Below are positions 16,538 through 26,306 of a stretch of 64,000 nt of DNA, one piece after another. Source of the stretch: Bacteroidota bacterium. GTDB taxonomy: Bacteria > Bacteroidota > Ignavibacteria > Kryptoniales > JAKASW01. The DNA lies in the NCBI GenBank assembly GCA_021845665.1, contig JAJZVO010000001.1, positions 1-64,000 of the forward strand, in the 5' to 3' direction. The position numbers and the translations under genes are program-made. A model generated the notes under the pieces. The model was not told where the DNA came from, ran no database searches, and saw nothing but the letters and a program-made list of their open reading frames with translations. Numbering within the stretch: the first letter of the stretch is position 1; each line of letters opens with the position of its first letter.

Positions 16538-18042
16538 TCCTCCTCGTAACGTGCTTTCGGCGGGAAGATGCTTCCGACAAGGTCTTTGTATGCGACGACA
16601 TTGTCGGCATCATCCTTGGCAATCCGCGAGAACTGATGCAGACCGTCGAGGACGAATTCCATGGAGGTTGCCAGCTCGTACTTCCTCGACTCCTCGACCT
16701 TCATATGTCTCTTCGCGACTTCCTTGAGATTTGCGACCTTGCTCAGCTGGGAGTAGTAATCGTCGAAAGGCATATCGTCGGCGACTTCTATCTTGTTTCC
16801 CGATTCAAACCAGGTAATGATCGGCGTATACTCGTCGTCGCGTTTCTTAGGCTCTTCACCCTGGGACGTCCTTATCTTTTTCTGCAACGGATCCGGGAAA
16901 TACTTCCTGAAAGTCTCTCTCACAGCTTTGCCTATGAGAGCCCGGCTCACCTTTACTGATCCCTCTTGCTCTCCCTCGAAAACAAGCTCGAGCTTTCCGG
17001 TCATGCCGGGGAGTACCTGCTGAAGGTCGCAAATTCTAGGTACGATGACCTTCTCACCGTTGATGATCGCCCTTCTTTCGGCACTGCTAATGAGGTTTTC
17101 CATCACGGAAATGGTCATCCTCACACTAACACCGCTCTTCTGGTCGACAAACTCACTCCCGCGCGCCTGGAACGCTATCTCTTCGATTACTTCCTTCAGG
17201 TAATGAGGCATTACAACCTCACGTCCACCGTCCCTCGAAAGCCACGCCTCCTGCTCCGTAATCTTCATCGCCTCTTCGATGGAGCGAGGATAATGCGTCA
17301 GTATCTGCGAATCGATCCTGTCTTTCAAAGGCGTGATGATATTGCCACGGTTGGTGTAATCTTCAGGGTTCGCGGTGAAAACCATCATCACATCGAGCGG
17401 GATCCTCACGTTAAAGCCGCGAATCTGGATGTCCTTCTCTTCCATAATGTTGAAAAGGCCGACCTGTATTCTCGGCTGAAGATCAGGAAGCTCGTTTATG
17501 GTAAACACCCCGCGGTTCGTCCGCGGAATTATCCCGAAATGAATTGCGCCTTCATGCGAGTAATCGAGTTTCTGAACCGCTGCCTTTATCGGATCGATGT
17601 CGCCGATCAAGTCGGCGATAGTCACGTCGGGCGTCGCCAGCTTCTCCCCGTACCGCTGCTCCGGCGTCAACCACTCGATCTCCACTTCGTCGCCGTGTTC
17701 CTTTACAAGGTCGATGCAATGCTTACACACCGGATGATACGGGTTGTCGTATATCTCGCATCCCCTGATAAATGGCACCTGCTCGTCGAGCAAACTAATA
17801 AGACTTCTCGCGATCCGCGTCTTCGCCTGCCCCCGCAGCCCGAGTAGTATCATGTCGTGCTTGGCAAGTATGGCATTAACAATGGAAGGAATTACGGTCT
17901 TATCATATCCGATTATTCCAGGAAAGAGGACCTCGCCTTTTCCCAATTTCGAAATGAGATTTCTTCTCATCTCTTCTTTGACCGGAAGAACCTTGTAACC
18001 GCTTCTCTTTAGTTCTTCCAGGGTGTGCGGCAGTTGCTTCAT
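16534..18042 (-). CDS. MoxR-family AAA+ ATPase (Mg-chelatase-like)
   Basis: 502 residues. The Walker A loop is GLRGQAKT (residues 68-75), a GxxGxAKT variant, and a Walker B-like segment is GVFTINELPD. The arginine-finger region is MMVFTANPEDYTNRG...PLKDRIDSQI. Between Walker A and B an insert carries Cys95, Cys106 and Cys109 (HPVCKHC), possibly a metal site. The C-terminal third contains the helical lid. With the VWA protein it probably forms a chaperone-like machine acting on an unknown client. The gene is divergent from the GT9 gene. Confidence 0.85.
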   Translation of the reverse strand: MKQLPHTLEELKRSGYKVLPVKEEMRRNLISKLGKGEVLFPGIIGYDKTVIPSIVNAILAKHDMILLGLRGQAKTRIARSLISLLDEQVPFIRGCEIYDNPYHPVCKHCIDLVKEHGDEVEIEWLTPEQRYGEKLATPDVTIADLIGDIDPIKAAVQKLDYSHEGAIHFGIIPRTNRGVFTINELPDLQPRIQVGLFNIMEEKDIQIRGFNVRIPLDVMMVFTANPEDYTNRGNIITPLKDRIDSQILTHYPRSIEEAMKITEQEAWLSRDGGREVVMPHYLKEVIEEIAFQARGSEFVDQKSGVSVRMTISVMENLISSAERRAIINGEKVIVPRICDLQQVLPGMTGKLELVFEGEQEGSVKVSRALIGKAVRETFRKYFPDPLQKKIRTSQGEEPKKRDDEYTPIITWFESGNKIEVADDMPFDDYYSQLSKVANLKEVAKRHMKVEESRKYELATSMEFVLDGLHQFSRIAKDDADNVVAYKDLVGSIFPPKARYEED

Positions 18043-18160
18043 CGCTTCTCTCTTGTTTCTCTTGAGAATTTATTTTCACGCTTTACCAAAATCAAACCGG
18101 TGTCCTTTCAAAAGTCAACGCACGATTGGAAGTGCGTCATTCGAGCTATAATTTCTAACA

Positions 18161-19171
18161 ATGCAAACCTCAAAAAAGCTCCTCATAAGATTGAGTTCGG
18201 CGGGCGACATACTCCTCACTTCCCCTCTATTGAAAATGATCAAAGAGAGAGAACCGGAATCCGCAGTTCACTTCGTCGTAAAATGTCAATTTGCCGACCT
18301 CGTTCGGTCAAATCCAAACGTAACTCAAGTGCATATAGTTCAAGATCACGCTGACTTCCATCAGCTTGAAAGCCTCAGACGGAAGCTCGTCGCTGAAAGC
18401 TTCGACATCACTTTAGACCTTCATAACAACTTCAGAAGTATTTTCCTGAGACGAGGAACGGCACCGTCGATCAGCGTGGTGAAGAAGGATATCATCAGGC
18501 GGGCGATACTTGTCAACGGCCGGTTGAATCTCTTCGCTATTCCGCAACTTGTCGCATTGAAATATGCGAAGACTTTCGATCGATCCGTAAAGAGCGTGCC
18601 GAAGCCGGAGTTATTTTTCCCCGAGTCCCTTTTGAAAAAGGTGGACACGATATGGCAGTCTTTCGGAATCGGGGGATCTCCGTCTGTGTTCCTTTGCCCC
18701 GGTGCGAGACATTTTACGAAAAGGTGGCCCTTGAAGTACTGGATGGAACTCGCGAAGAAAATGTCGAAAGCATATCGGGTGGCGCTCCTCGGCGACATCG
18801 CAGACATGGATGCGTGCCGCGAAATACAAAGCGGCACGAACATCGTCAACTTCTGCGGGCAGCTTTCTCTCCTTGAAAGCTCTGCGATGCTCAGGCACGC
18901 GTCATTAGCCGTTACGAGCGATTCATACCTGATGCACGCTGCCAACGCGCTCGGCGTAAAAATAGTAGCTATATTCGGCTCAAGTGTGAAGGAATTCGGA
19001 TTCTTCCCCTATGAAGTTGAAAACAGAATACTGGAGGTCAACGGCCTGACCTGCAGGCCTTGTTCACACATCGGCCTCGATGCGTGTCCAAAAAGGCATT
19101 TCAGGTGCATGATGGACACTACGCCCGGCAAGGTCGAAAGCGCGGTTGCTTCGCTCATGGTTCGGCAATGA
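18161..19171 (+). CDS. Glycosyltransferase family 9 (heptosyltransferase-like)
   Basis: 336 residues with a GT-B fold. The N-terminal domain starts KKLLIRLSSAGDILLTSPLLKMIKEREP, the typical heptosyltransferase opening, with FDITLDLHNNFRS. The C-terminal nucleotide-sugar domain contains VFLCPGARHFTKRWPLKYW, VALLGD, VNFCGQLSLLE and VTSDSYLMHAANALGVKIVAIFGSS, then the Cys-rich CRPCSHIGLDACPKRHFRC common in GT9. It probably adds a heptose or similar sugar to the LPS core at the inner membrane. It is monocistronic and faces the MoxR operon across 118 bases. It converges with purC. Confidence 0.87.
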   Translation: MQTSKKLLIRLSSAGDILLTSPLLKMIKEREPESAVHFVVKCQFADLVRSNPNVTQVHIVQDHADFHQLESLRRKLVAESFDITLDLHNNFRSIFLRRGTAPSISVVKKDIIRRAILVNGRLNLFAIPQLVALKYAKTFDRSVKSVPKPELFFPESLLKKVDTIWQSFGIGGSPSVFLCPGARHFTKRWPLKYWMELAKKMSKAYRVALLGDIADMDACREIQSGTNIVNFCGQLSLLESSAMLRHASLAVTSDSYLMHAANALGVKIVAIFGSSVKEFGFFPYEVENRILEVNGLTCRPCSHIGLDACPKRHFRCMMDTTPGKVESAVASLMVRQ

Positions 19172-19213
19172 TTCCCATTCCAAACTGGAGTAAAAGAGAC
19201 CGCTCTTCGCGTG

Positions 19214-20107
19214 TTATAACTGAATCCCGGCGAGCAGTTTCAACGCCTTGAGATAGCGCTCGCTCGTACCCTTGATTATCTCTTCGGGAAGTTGCGGCGC
19301 AGGCGGCTTCTTGTTCCACTTCAACGAGAGGAGATAATCCCGCACAAACTGTTTGTCGAAGCTCGCCTGTGACCTTCCAATCTCGTACTTTGATTTGTCC
19401 CAGAACCGCGATGAGTCCGGCGTCAAGACCTCGTCGATGAGGATCAACTCTCCGTTATCGTCGATGCCGAATTCGAGCTTTGTGTCAGCTATGATTATAC
19501 CCTTGCTCTCGGCATAATCGGCCGCAGCCCGGTAAACCCCGATCGTGTAGTCGCGGATCTTCCCGGCCAACTCCTCGCCGACGGTCTTCACTACTACTTC
19601 GAAATTGATGTTCTCATCGTGGTGTCCCATCTCCGCTTTCGTCGAAGGAGTAAAAATCGGCTCCGGAAGTCTTTCCGACTCTCGTAGTCCCTTGGGAAGT
19701 GTGATCCCGCATATCGCACCCCTCTTCTGGTAATCCACCCACCCGGACCCGGTGATGTAACCCCGGACCACACATTCGATGGGGAGCGTTTTTGTCTTCT
19801 TGCCGATCACGCTTCGCCCTTTTAAATCGTCTGAGTACGGGAGGCATTCGGCCGGATAAGTTCCGACATCAGTTGCGACGACGTGGTTCTTTATGATATT
19901 CTTCGTGAATTCAAACCAGAAGTTCGAAATCTGGTTCAGCACTTTCCCTTTAAAGGGAATCCCGTTCGGGAGTATCACATCAAAAGCGCTGATCCTGTCG
20001 GATACAACGAACAGAAGCTTATCTCCAAGATCGTAGATATCCCGAACCTTCCCTCGCTGGAATAATTTCAATCCGGCAAATTCCGTTTTCGTAATTGTTT
20101 TTTCCAT
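19214..20107 (-). CDS. purC: Phosphoribosylaminoimidazole-succinocarboxamide synthase
   Basis: About 297 residues from the ATG at 20107 (AGAGAG ahead); 15 further codons open upstream are not family-like. It makes SAICAR from CAIR, aspartate and ATP in purine synthesis. Seen are [30 protein letters not shown], the [13 protein letters not shown] motif, [29 protein letters not shown], and [12 protein letters not shown], all classic PurC motifs. The length fits the yeast-type long form. The downstream gap of 42 bases to the convergent GT9 gene shows no hairpin. Confidence 0.95.
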   Translation of the reverse strand: MEKTITKTEFAGLKLFQRGKVRDIYDLGDKLLFVVSDRISAFDVILPNGIPFKGKVLNQISNFWFEFTKNIIKNHVVATDVGTYPAECLPYSDDLKGRSVIGKKTKTLPIECVVRGYITGSGWVDYQKRGAICGITLPKGLRESERLPEPIFTPSTKAEMGHHDENINFEVVVKTVGEELAGKIRDYTIGVYRAAADYAESKGIIIADTKLEFGIDDNGELILIDEVLTPDSSRFWDKSKYEIGRSQASFDKQFVRDYLLSLKWNKKPPAPQLPEEIIKGTSERYLKALKLLAGIQL

Positions 20108-20294
20108 TAAACTCTCTCTTTTGAAGCGTGACGTGACCGACATTATTTTCAAGATCGAGTCCCGCTAACCGGCAGGTCTCAGTTCAAAATAAACGCCTGC
20201 AGGATTTGTTCCGAGCCTCCGTGATTCGGAGCGTTATCCTTGTTCTCACGGTAAGCCTTACTGCTTTTCGTGGAACGAGAAACGCGGCTCAAAG

Positions 20295-20825
20295 CTAGTC
20301 CGTATCGTACTCAATCAGGGTGAAAACGTCTTTGTCTGGTATGGCCTTGCGTCCGTTTAACGGAAGAAGCTCGATGAGAAAGCATATCCCGACTACCTCT
20401 CCCTTCAGACGCTCGATAAGCTTGCATGCGGCAGCTATCGTCCCACCGGTCGCGAGGAGATCGTCGTGGACTAGTATTCGCTCGCCCGGCTTAATCGCGT
20501 CCTTGTGTATCTCCATCGAATCCGTTCCGTACTCAAGCTGATATTCTTGCCTGATGACCTCCGCCGGAAGCTTGCCGGGTTTCCGTATCGGGACGAAGCC
20601 GGCGCCGAGCTTGTACGCAAGAGTACTCCCGAATATGAATCCACGGGACTCAACCGAAACGACTTTGTCGATCTTCTTGTCCTTGTAATGCTCATAGAAC
20701 TTCTCGACGACTTCCCCGAACGCTTCTCTGTCCTTAAGCAGCGTGGTGATATCCCTGAACATTATGCCCTTCTTCGGGAAATCGGGCACCGTCCTGATAG
20801 TATCTTCGATATTCACTAACTCCAC
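20295..20825 (-). CDS. apt: Adenine phosphoribosyltransferase
   Basis: 176 residues from a GTG start. It salvages adenine to AMP. The opening IRTVPDFPKKGIMFRDITTLL is the family's signature. The PRPP-binding loop is ILVHDDLLATGGTIAAA, and VSVESRGFIFGSTLAYKLGAGFVPIRKPGKLP forms the hood and catalytic loop. It overlaps the enoyl-CoA hydratase gene by 10 bases. An alternative GTG three codons in is possible. The 187 bases after it, before purC, hold a small CTCCG/CGGAG hairpin but no clear terminator. Confidence 0.95.
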   Translation of the reverse strand: MELVNIEDTIRTVPDFPKKGIMFRDITTLLKDREAFGEVVEKFYEHYKDKKIDKVVSVESRGFIFGSTLAYKLGAGFVPIRKPGKLPAEVIRQEYQLEYGTDSMEIHKDAIKPGERILVHDDLLATGGTIAAACKLIERLKGEVVGICFLIELLPLNGRKAIPDKDVFTLIEYDTD

Positions 20826-21601
20826 TCCAATTTTTCTTTTCTTAAAAACGAATTCACTCCTTTGCGAAAATCGTCCGTCGCCCGCGCCTCGACATTTGTC
20901 GCCGCGCTGTATTCAAGCGCCTTTTCAAGATCCATCTCCCTGACTTCCGATAATAGCCCCTTCGTCATAGCGACGGCAGCCGCGCTTGTCCCCGTGGAAT
21001 ACTCGTAAAGGAAATTTCCCAGTATGGATTCGGCCTCGTCGTCAGGGATGATTTGCCGGAACAGCCCCATGCGGAGCGCAGCCGAAGCATCGACTATTTT
21101 TCCGGTCAATGCCAACTCCCTTACATCAGTCTCCCTGAGTTTCCTGAGTGCGAAGTTGACCACGATGGCGGGAACAAAACCGATCTTTACCTCCGTGAAG
21201 CCGAACTTAGCTTTCTCGGAAGCGAAAACCAGGTCACACGCGAGCACCATTCCGAAAGCGCCTGCCAGTGCAGGCCCCCTCACGAGAGCACACGTTAACT
21301 TCCTGCTCCGGTAAATTCCGAGGAGTAAATCCTTCAACATCTGCGAGTCACGCATGTTCGCGTCAGGAGTATTCCGCGACAGCCTCTCAAGGTATTCCAG
21401 GTCGGCCCCGGCGGAGAAAGCGCGCCCCTCGCCACGAAAAACTATCGCACGCACCTCCGTCGACTCTTCAGCTGTCCTAAGACCTTCCGTCAATTCGGCG
21501 ACTGCAACATCGTCGATGGCGTTCCTCTTTTCGGGACGGTTCATCGTCAGGTAGGCAACCTTACCACTGATCTGGATGTCGACTCTATTGCCCACTTTCA
21601 T
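20816..21601 (-). CDS. Enoyl-CoA hydratase/isomerase family protein
   Basis: About 261 residues from the ATG at 21601, preceded by GAGGAG at good spacing and overlapping the EVE gene's stop (ATGA). The crotonase fold shows YLTMNRPEKRNAID, the oxyanion-hole segment FSAGADLEYLERL, a second ALAGAFGMVLACDLVFASEKAKFGFTEVKIGFVPA and a C-terminal helical region. One catalytic acid position seems present in GFTEVKIG, but which reaction (hydratase, isomerase, methylglutaconyl type) cannot be decided. It lies between EVE and apt genes, a non-obvious grouping. Confidence 0.83.
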   Translation of the reverse strand: MKVGNRVDIQISGKVAYLTMNRPEKRNAIDDVAVAELTEGLRTAEESTEVRAIVFRGEGRAFSAGADLEYLERLSRNTPDANMRDSQMLKDLLLGIYRSRKLTCALVRGPALAGAFGMVLACDLVFASEKAKFGFTEVKIGFVPAIVVNFALRKLRETDVRELALTGKIVDASAALRMGLFRQIIPDDEAESILGNFLYEYSTGTSAAAVAMTKGLLSEVREMDLEKALEYSAATNVEARATDDFRKGVNSFLRKEKLEWS

Positions 21602-22008
21602 TTCTCCTCGGAAATTTTCATTAAGACTTTCCAAACGTTATCGGGAACGGGCATCACCGACAAACGCGGCAATCTGATCAAATCAAACCTGGCCAGGTCC
21701 TTTATTCCTTTCAATGATGAAAGTGGAACCGGCCTTTTCAATCTCTTCGAAGCTTTGATGTCGACCACAGTCAGTTCCGCGTCGCCCTTCTTCGGATCGG
21801 GATACCCGTGGCGAATGACGATCCCAATGCCGACGATTGTTTTCTCGTCGCCCGAATGATAAATCAAACAATCGTCTCCGGCCTTCATCAGCCGGATGTT
21901 TTTCAAAGCGAGATTGTTCGTTACGCCGTCCCAAACAGTCTCTCCTTCATGCATCATGTCGTCGAACGAATAATCAGACGGTTCAGTTTTCAGAAGGAAA
22001 TGGGCCAA
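21598..22008 (-). CDS. EVE domain protein
   Basis: About 136 residues. I choose the TTG at 22008, six bases after AGGGAG, because the family begins at MAxxLLKTEPSxYS and the sequence here reads AHFLLKTEPSDYSFDDM. The domain continues with WDGVTNNLALKNIRLMKAGDDCLIYHSG, GIGIVIRHGYPDP and DLARFDLIRLPRLSVMPVPD. EVE domains belong to the PUA-like fold and are thought to bind modified bases in DNA or RNA. It is the first gene of the EVE-ECH-apt cluster. Confidence 0.85.
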   Translation of the reverse strand: MAHFLLKTEPSDYSFDDMMHEGETVWDGVTNNLALKNIRLMKAGDDCLIYHSGDEKTIVGIGIVIRHGYPDPKKGDAELTVVDIKASKRLKRPVPLSSLKGIKDLARFDLIRLPRLSVMPVPDNVWKVLMKISEEK

Positions 22009-22233
22009 ATGTTTCTCCCTTGAAATTTTCGCGGTCACTCAAAGACACGAATCGAAAGCGCTACTCGCCTTACTCAGGATTACGATTTGAATATGGTCAA
22101 CTTCGGTGAAAGCATCAACGTGAAGTAAGGCTCAATGCAGTCATTCCCTCTAAGAACATTCCTCGCGACTCTTCACATGCTTAGCGCTCAAACAGGAATT
22201 TTCTCACAAAATGGGGAATTGGACTTGCCGCAC

Positions 22234-22252
22234 TTTGGGATACATTCCCAAA
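22234..22252. promoter_or_regulatory. Inverted repeat between divergent genes
   Basis: A 7-base perfect inverted repeat, TTTGGGA and TCCCAAA with a 5-base spacer, lies 37 bases ahead of the GlcNAc-kinase-like gene and on the promoter side of the divergent EVE gene. No T-run follows on either strand, so an operator or leader hairpin is more likely than a terminator. Role is inferred only. Confidence 0.35.
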
Positions 22253-22289
22253 TTGATTTTGAGCAGGTCAGAGGATATTTTTTCTAACG

Positions 22290-23219
22290 ATGCACAATAC
22301 TCTCTATCTCGGTTTCGACGGTGGCGCGACAAAAACAACTGGTATCGCCATGGACGGCGGCCGGAACATTCTCGGAGAAGTGACCGGCGGACCGTCAAAC
22401 TTCCAGATCATCGGTACGGAGAAAGCTTCGGAGAACATCCTCGCAGTAACCGAAGCGCTCCTTATGAAAGCTGGCTCCGATTTCCCCGATATTCGCTCGA
22501 TTTATCTCGGCATTGCCGGCGCAGGAAGGATTGCAGATGCCGACAGGATGCGGGATGCTTTCAGAGAACGGTTCACATGCAGAGGATACCCATTGCCGGA
22601 AATCTCTATCGGGAGCGACGCTATCGCGGCCCTTGAAGGAGCATTTTCGGGCCGCCCCGGAATGATACTCATTTCAGGGACCGGCTCCATACTTTTTGCA
22701 AAGGACAGTTCGGACCGTATTCACCGGGTCGGTGGCTGGGGTCGTTTCATCGGCGACGAGGGGAGCGGATACGCGATAGGGCACGACGGCCTAGCGGCAA
22801 TTACACGGCAACTCGATGGCAGAGGAAAAGAGACTTCCATGTGGCGCCTCATGAAGGAGAAGCGGGGCATCGAGACTTCGCAGGAGTTGATATCCGGTGT
22901 GTACCAGCATGAGCTTGACATCGCATCCATTGCACCCATTGTGATCGAAGCGGCCGAACTCGGCGATGAAGAGGCCGACGAGATACTCTCAAAGTCTGCC
23001 GAAGCTTTGTGTGACCATGTCGAGGCTATTCTGCCGCAGCTGGATATTACCGTACCCCTGGTGCTCGGTGGAAGTCTGCTGGATACCACGAATTTATTTT
23101 CAGAAAAAGTCAGGCTGAAGCTTCAGACCCGATTCCCATATCTAAAAATACAGGAGCCGGATCACCCCCCAGCTGTCGGTGCGGCTCTCTTAGCCTTCAG
23201 GAAATTAGGACCATCATGA
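22290..23219 (+). CDS. BadF/BadG-type sugar kinase, probable N-acetylglucosamine kinase
   Basis: 309 residues of the ASKHA kinase fold. Phosphate-1 motif is YLGFDGGATKTTGIAM, phosphate-2 is MILISGTGSILFA, and the GGWGRFIGDEGSGYAIG motif is typical of eukaryote-type GlcNAc kinases and their bacterial relatives. The C-terminal LVLGGSLL is the adenosine motif. Its stop overlaps the start of the GH3/beta-lactamase gene by 4 bases, so I infer that it phosphorylates amino sugar released by that enzyme. No ribosome-binding site is visible before the ATG. Confidence 0.8.
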   Translation: MHNTLYLGFDGGATKTTGIAMDGGRNILGEVTGGPSNFQIIGTEKASENILAVTEALLMKAGSDFPDIRSIYLGIAGAGRIADADRMRDAFRERFTCRGYPLPEISIGSDAIAALEGAFSGRPGMILISGTGSILFAKDSSDRIHRVGGWGRFIGDEGSGYAIGHDGLAAITRQLDGRGKETSMWRLMKEKRGIETSQELISGVYQHELDIASIAPIVIEAAELGDEEADEILSKSAEALCDHVEAILPQLDITVPLVLGGSLLDTTNLFSEKVRLKLQTRFPYLKIQEPDHPPAVGAALLAFRKLGPS

Positions 23220-26200
23220 CACGTCTCTTCCCATTACTCCTTGCCTCTCTCGTTCTCATCTCTTGTTCTTCCGGTCACTACCAGACGAAAAATGAAGGCC
23301 AACTCCCTTCACCCGACCCCGGATCGGCACAACAGTTCGGCTCCGGCTGCATTCTTCAACAGCCGGCCGGAAGAAATTACCGCTGGGTCGCGGATACTGC
23401 TTGGGTAGACAGCACTCTCGGTTCCCTTTCGCTTCGCGAAAAGATCGGTCAGATGATCGTCCCCTTCACCTATGCCAGGTATATGAGCGATAACAGTAAT
23501 TCCTACGACAAGCTCTCCCATCTGGTAAAGGAATTCCATGTGGGAGGCTTCGTAATGTCGATTGGGAACGTCTACGAAGAGGCGATGCTCATTGACAGGC
23601 TTCAGAAGGTATCAAAGATTCCCCTCCTCTTCGCGTCCGATTTTGAATACGGACTCGGAATGCGATTAGAGGACGCTGTTTCCTTCCCGATGAACATGGC
23701 GCTCGGGGCGACTCGCGACACGTCGTTGGCATTCAAAGTCGGGCATGCGGTCGGCAGTGAGGCGCGTGCGATCGGAGTCCTCCAGGTCTACGCACCTGTC
23801 TCAGATGTGAACGACAACCCGAAGAACCCGATTATTAACGTCAGATCCTTTGGTGAAAACCCCCAGCTTGTCGGGCAAATGGCTTCCGCCTGGGCGATGG
23901 GAGCTCAGGACGCCGGCGTCGTCGCAACTGCCAAACATTTTCCCGGCCACGGCGACACACAGGTTGATTCCCACACCCAACTCCCAACCATCAACTATCC
24001 GTATTCCAGGCTCGACACCCTTGAACTCGTTCCGTTTCGTGACGACATAGCGGCAGGCATAAAGTCCGTTATGGTGGCACACATCGCTTTCCCCCTGTTC
24101 CAACACGAAACCGGTGTTCCTGCCACCTTGTCCCGGCAAATTACGACAGGCATGCTCCGGGACTCTCTCGGATTCCGCGGTCTGATAGTGACCGACGCTT
24201 TGACGATGGGCGGCGTGACAAAAGATTACTCCACGGCGAAAGCTGCCATTCGCGCGGTGAACGCGGGCACGGACATCCTCCTTATGCCACCTGATGACCG
24301 GATTGCGGTAGACGCAATAGTAAAGGCCGTCCATGACGGCATTATCAAACCTGCGACGATCGACAACGCCGTCAAAGAGATTTTGACCGTTAAGTCCGAA
24401 CTCGGCCTCGAAAAGCGCCGCTTCGTTGACGTCGACAATATCAGCAAAATAATCGGCTCTATGAATCATGAGCTCCTCGCTCAGAAAGCGGCGCGGAGAT
24501 CGGTAACCATTGTCCGTAACATCGGCAACTACCTCCCTCTTCAGTATCACCAGCCCCAGCAGCTTCTCTGCCTCACCGTCGCGGACAACGGCGATCCGTC
24601 AATCGGACAGCGGTTCAGGAACGAGATGGCACAGCGCTGCGACAACATCGCATACGCACAAATCGATCCGACCTCCAACCAGATGGACTTCGACGATGTC
24701 TATAAGATGGCGCAGCAAGCCGACATCATCATCATTGCATGTTACGTTCAGTGGGGAGCCGGTCAGGGAACGGTAGACTTCACCCCGCCGGTTAAGGATT
24801 TCCTTAACAAGATCGCCGCACTCAACAAGCCGTGCATCATGATCTCGTTCGGCAATCCGTATTTGCTGAGAAGCATACCGATAGTCCCCGCTTATGTCTG
24901 CGCTTACAGCTCGTCAAGGTACAGCGTTAATGCCACAGTACAGGCACTCTTCGGCGAGATCGATGCTTCCGGCAAGCTTCCTGTTACAATACCGAACGCT
25001 GCAGATTACGGAGACGGCGTCATGCTCCCGAAGACGAGCCTGCAATACGCCTCTCCGCAGGAAGCCGGATTCAATCCTGCAAAACTGGACAGGCTCGACT
25101 CGTTGATGAACTATTGGGTTGCGAAGGGAGCCTTCCCCGGTGCCCAACTCCTCGTCGCGAGACATGGGATGATAGCCTACGACAAGTGCTTCGGGACTCT
25201 GGACACTTCGCTTTACTCCAGGCGCGTGCAACCGAATACGATGTACGATTTGGCATCGCTCACGAAAGTCGTCGCTACGACGTTCGCCGCAATGAAGCTG
25301 TACGACGAGGGAAAGCTCAACCTGGACGCCCCTGTGGCAAGATACCTCCCGCAATTCGCTCAGAACGGAAAATCCAAAGTCACCGTAAGAAATCTTCTCG
25401 TTCACGATTCAGGACTTCCACCTGATCCGCCGCATTTCCTCTGGGAAACAGGCGCCATCCCGCAAAACCAGCTACAGAGACTCCTTAAGGACCCGCACGC
25501 TTTTGTGTATGCCGACTCCTTCGGTACTAACTTCCACCTCGCACACCAGGCAATGTACGACAGCATCTATGCTATGCCGCTTTCATACAAGACAGGAACC
25601 AAAATGGTCTACAGCGACATAAATTTCATAGTACTCGGAAAGGTCATCGAGAATATCACGGGAATGCCTCTGGATCAGTATGTGGAGGATAACTTCTATA
25701 AGCCTCTCGGGATGACACACACGATGTTCAATCCCCCGAGTAATTTGTGGAAAGAATGCGCTGCCACCGAGTATGATTCCGCGGCGGGATATCTCCTCCA
25801 GGGAGTCGTACACGATGAGAACGCCAGGTCGCTTGGAGGCGTCTCAGGCCACGCCGGTCTTTTCTCCACCAGCGAGGACCTTGCGACTTACGCCCAGCTC
25901 CTTCTCAACGGTGGCGTTTATGACGGGAGACGTTACCTGAAGGCCTCGACAATCGACCTCTTCACCAGGAAGCAATCCGATCTCAGCACCAGAGCCCTGG
26001 GATGGGATACGAAATCCCCCGAAAACTCGACCGCCGGAAAATACTTTTCACCGACTTCTTACGGCCACCTCGGCTTCACGGGTACTATGATTTGGATTGA
26101 CCCTATAAGGAAGCTTTTCGTCATCCTGCTTACAAACCGCGTCTGCCCCACGAGGAAGAATGAAGAGATACAGATAGTCAGGCCTGAGGTGTGCAATGCC

Positions 26201-26233
26201 GTCATAGAAGCTCTCTCAGGTAACAAACAATGA
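23216..26233 (+). CDS. GH3 beta-N-acetylhexosaminidase fused to a class C beta-lactamase-like serine hydrolase, lipoprotein
   Basis: 1005 residues. The lipobox ends at LISCSS near residue 17. The GH3 domain (about 60-400) contains AKHFPGHGDTQVDSH (about residues 238-252), which is the NagZ-type histidine/aspartate loop, and VTDALTMGGV near 326 with the nucleophile Asp. A second GH3-type alpha/beta domain follows (about 420-610). The C-terminal 370 residues are beta-lactamase/esterase-like: SLTK (Ser near 681), YSDI near 798 and GHAGLFST near 878. It should release GlcNAc from muropeptides and hydrolyse an ester or amide outside the cytoplasm. It overlaps the kinase gene upstream. Confidence 0.88.
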   Translation: MTRLFPLLLASLVLISCSSGHYQTKNEGQLPSPDPGSAQQFGSGCILQQPAGRNYRWVADTAWVDSTLGSLSLREKIGQMIVPFTYARYMSDNSNSYDKLSHLVKEFHVGGFVMSIGNVYEEAMLIDRLQKVSKIPLLFASDFEYGLGMRLEDAVSFPMNMALGATRDTSLAFKVGHAVGSEARAIGVLQVYAPVSDVNDNPKNPIINVRSFGENPQLVGQMASAWAMGAQDAGVVATAKHFPGHGDTQVDSHTQLPTINYPYSRLDTLELVPFRDDIAAGIKSVMVAHIAFPLFQHETGVPATLSRQITTGMLRDSLGFRGLIVTDALTMGGVTKDYSTAKAAIRAVNAGTDILLMPPDDRIAVDAIVKAVHDGIIKPATIDNAVKEILTVKSELGLEKRRFVDVDNISKIIGSMNHELLAQKAARRSVTIVRNIGNYLPLQYHQPQQLLCLTVADNGDPSIGQRFRNEMAQRCDNIAYAQIDPTSNQMDFDDVYKMAQQADIIIIACYVQWGAGQGTVDFTPPVKDFLNKIAALNKPCIMISFGNPYLLRSIPIVPAYVCAYSSSRYSVNATVQALFGEIDASGKLPVTIPNAADYGDGVMLPKTSLQYASPQEAGFNPAKLDRLDSLMNYWVAKGAFPGAQLLVARHGMIAYDKCFGTLDTSLYSRRVQPNTMYDLASLTKVVATTFAAMKLYDEGKLNLDAPVARYLPQFAQNGKSKVTVRNLLVHDSGLPPDPPHFLWETGAIPQNQLQRLLKDPHAFVYADSFGTNFHLAHQAMYDSIYAMPLSYKTGTKMVYSDINFIVLGKVIENITGMPLDQYVEDNFYKPLGMTHTMFNPPSNLWKECAATEYDSAAGYLLQGVVHDENARSLGGVSGHAGLFSTSEDLATYAQLLLNGGVYDGRRYLKASTIDLFTRKQSDLSTRALGWDTKSPENSTAGKYFSPTSYGHLGFTGTMIWIDPIRKLFVILLTNRVCPTRKNEEIQIVRPEVCNAVIEALSGNKQ

Positions 26234-26306
26234 AGGCGTTCTTGGGGGCCTGTATTTCCCTTAACAGCGGACCGCAATATCGGCCCGGATCAGGAGTCTG
26301 ATTGAA

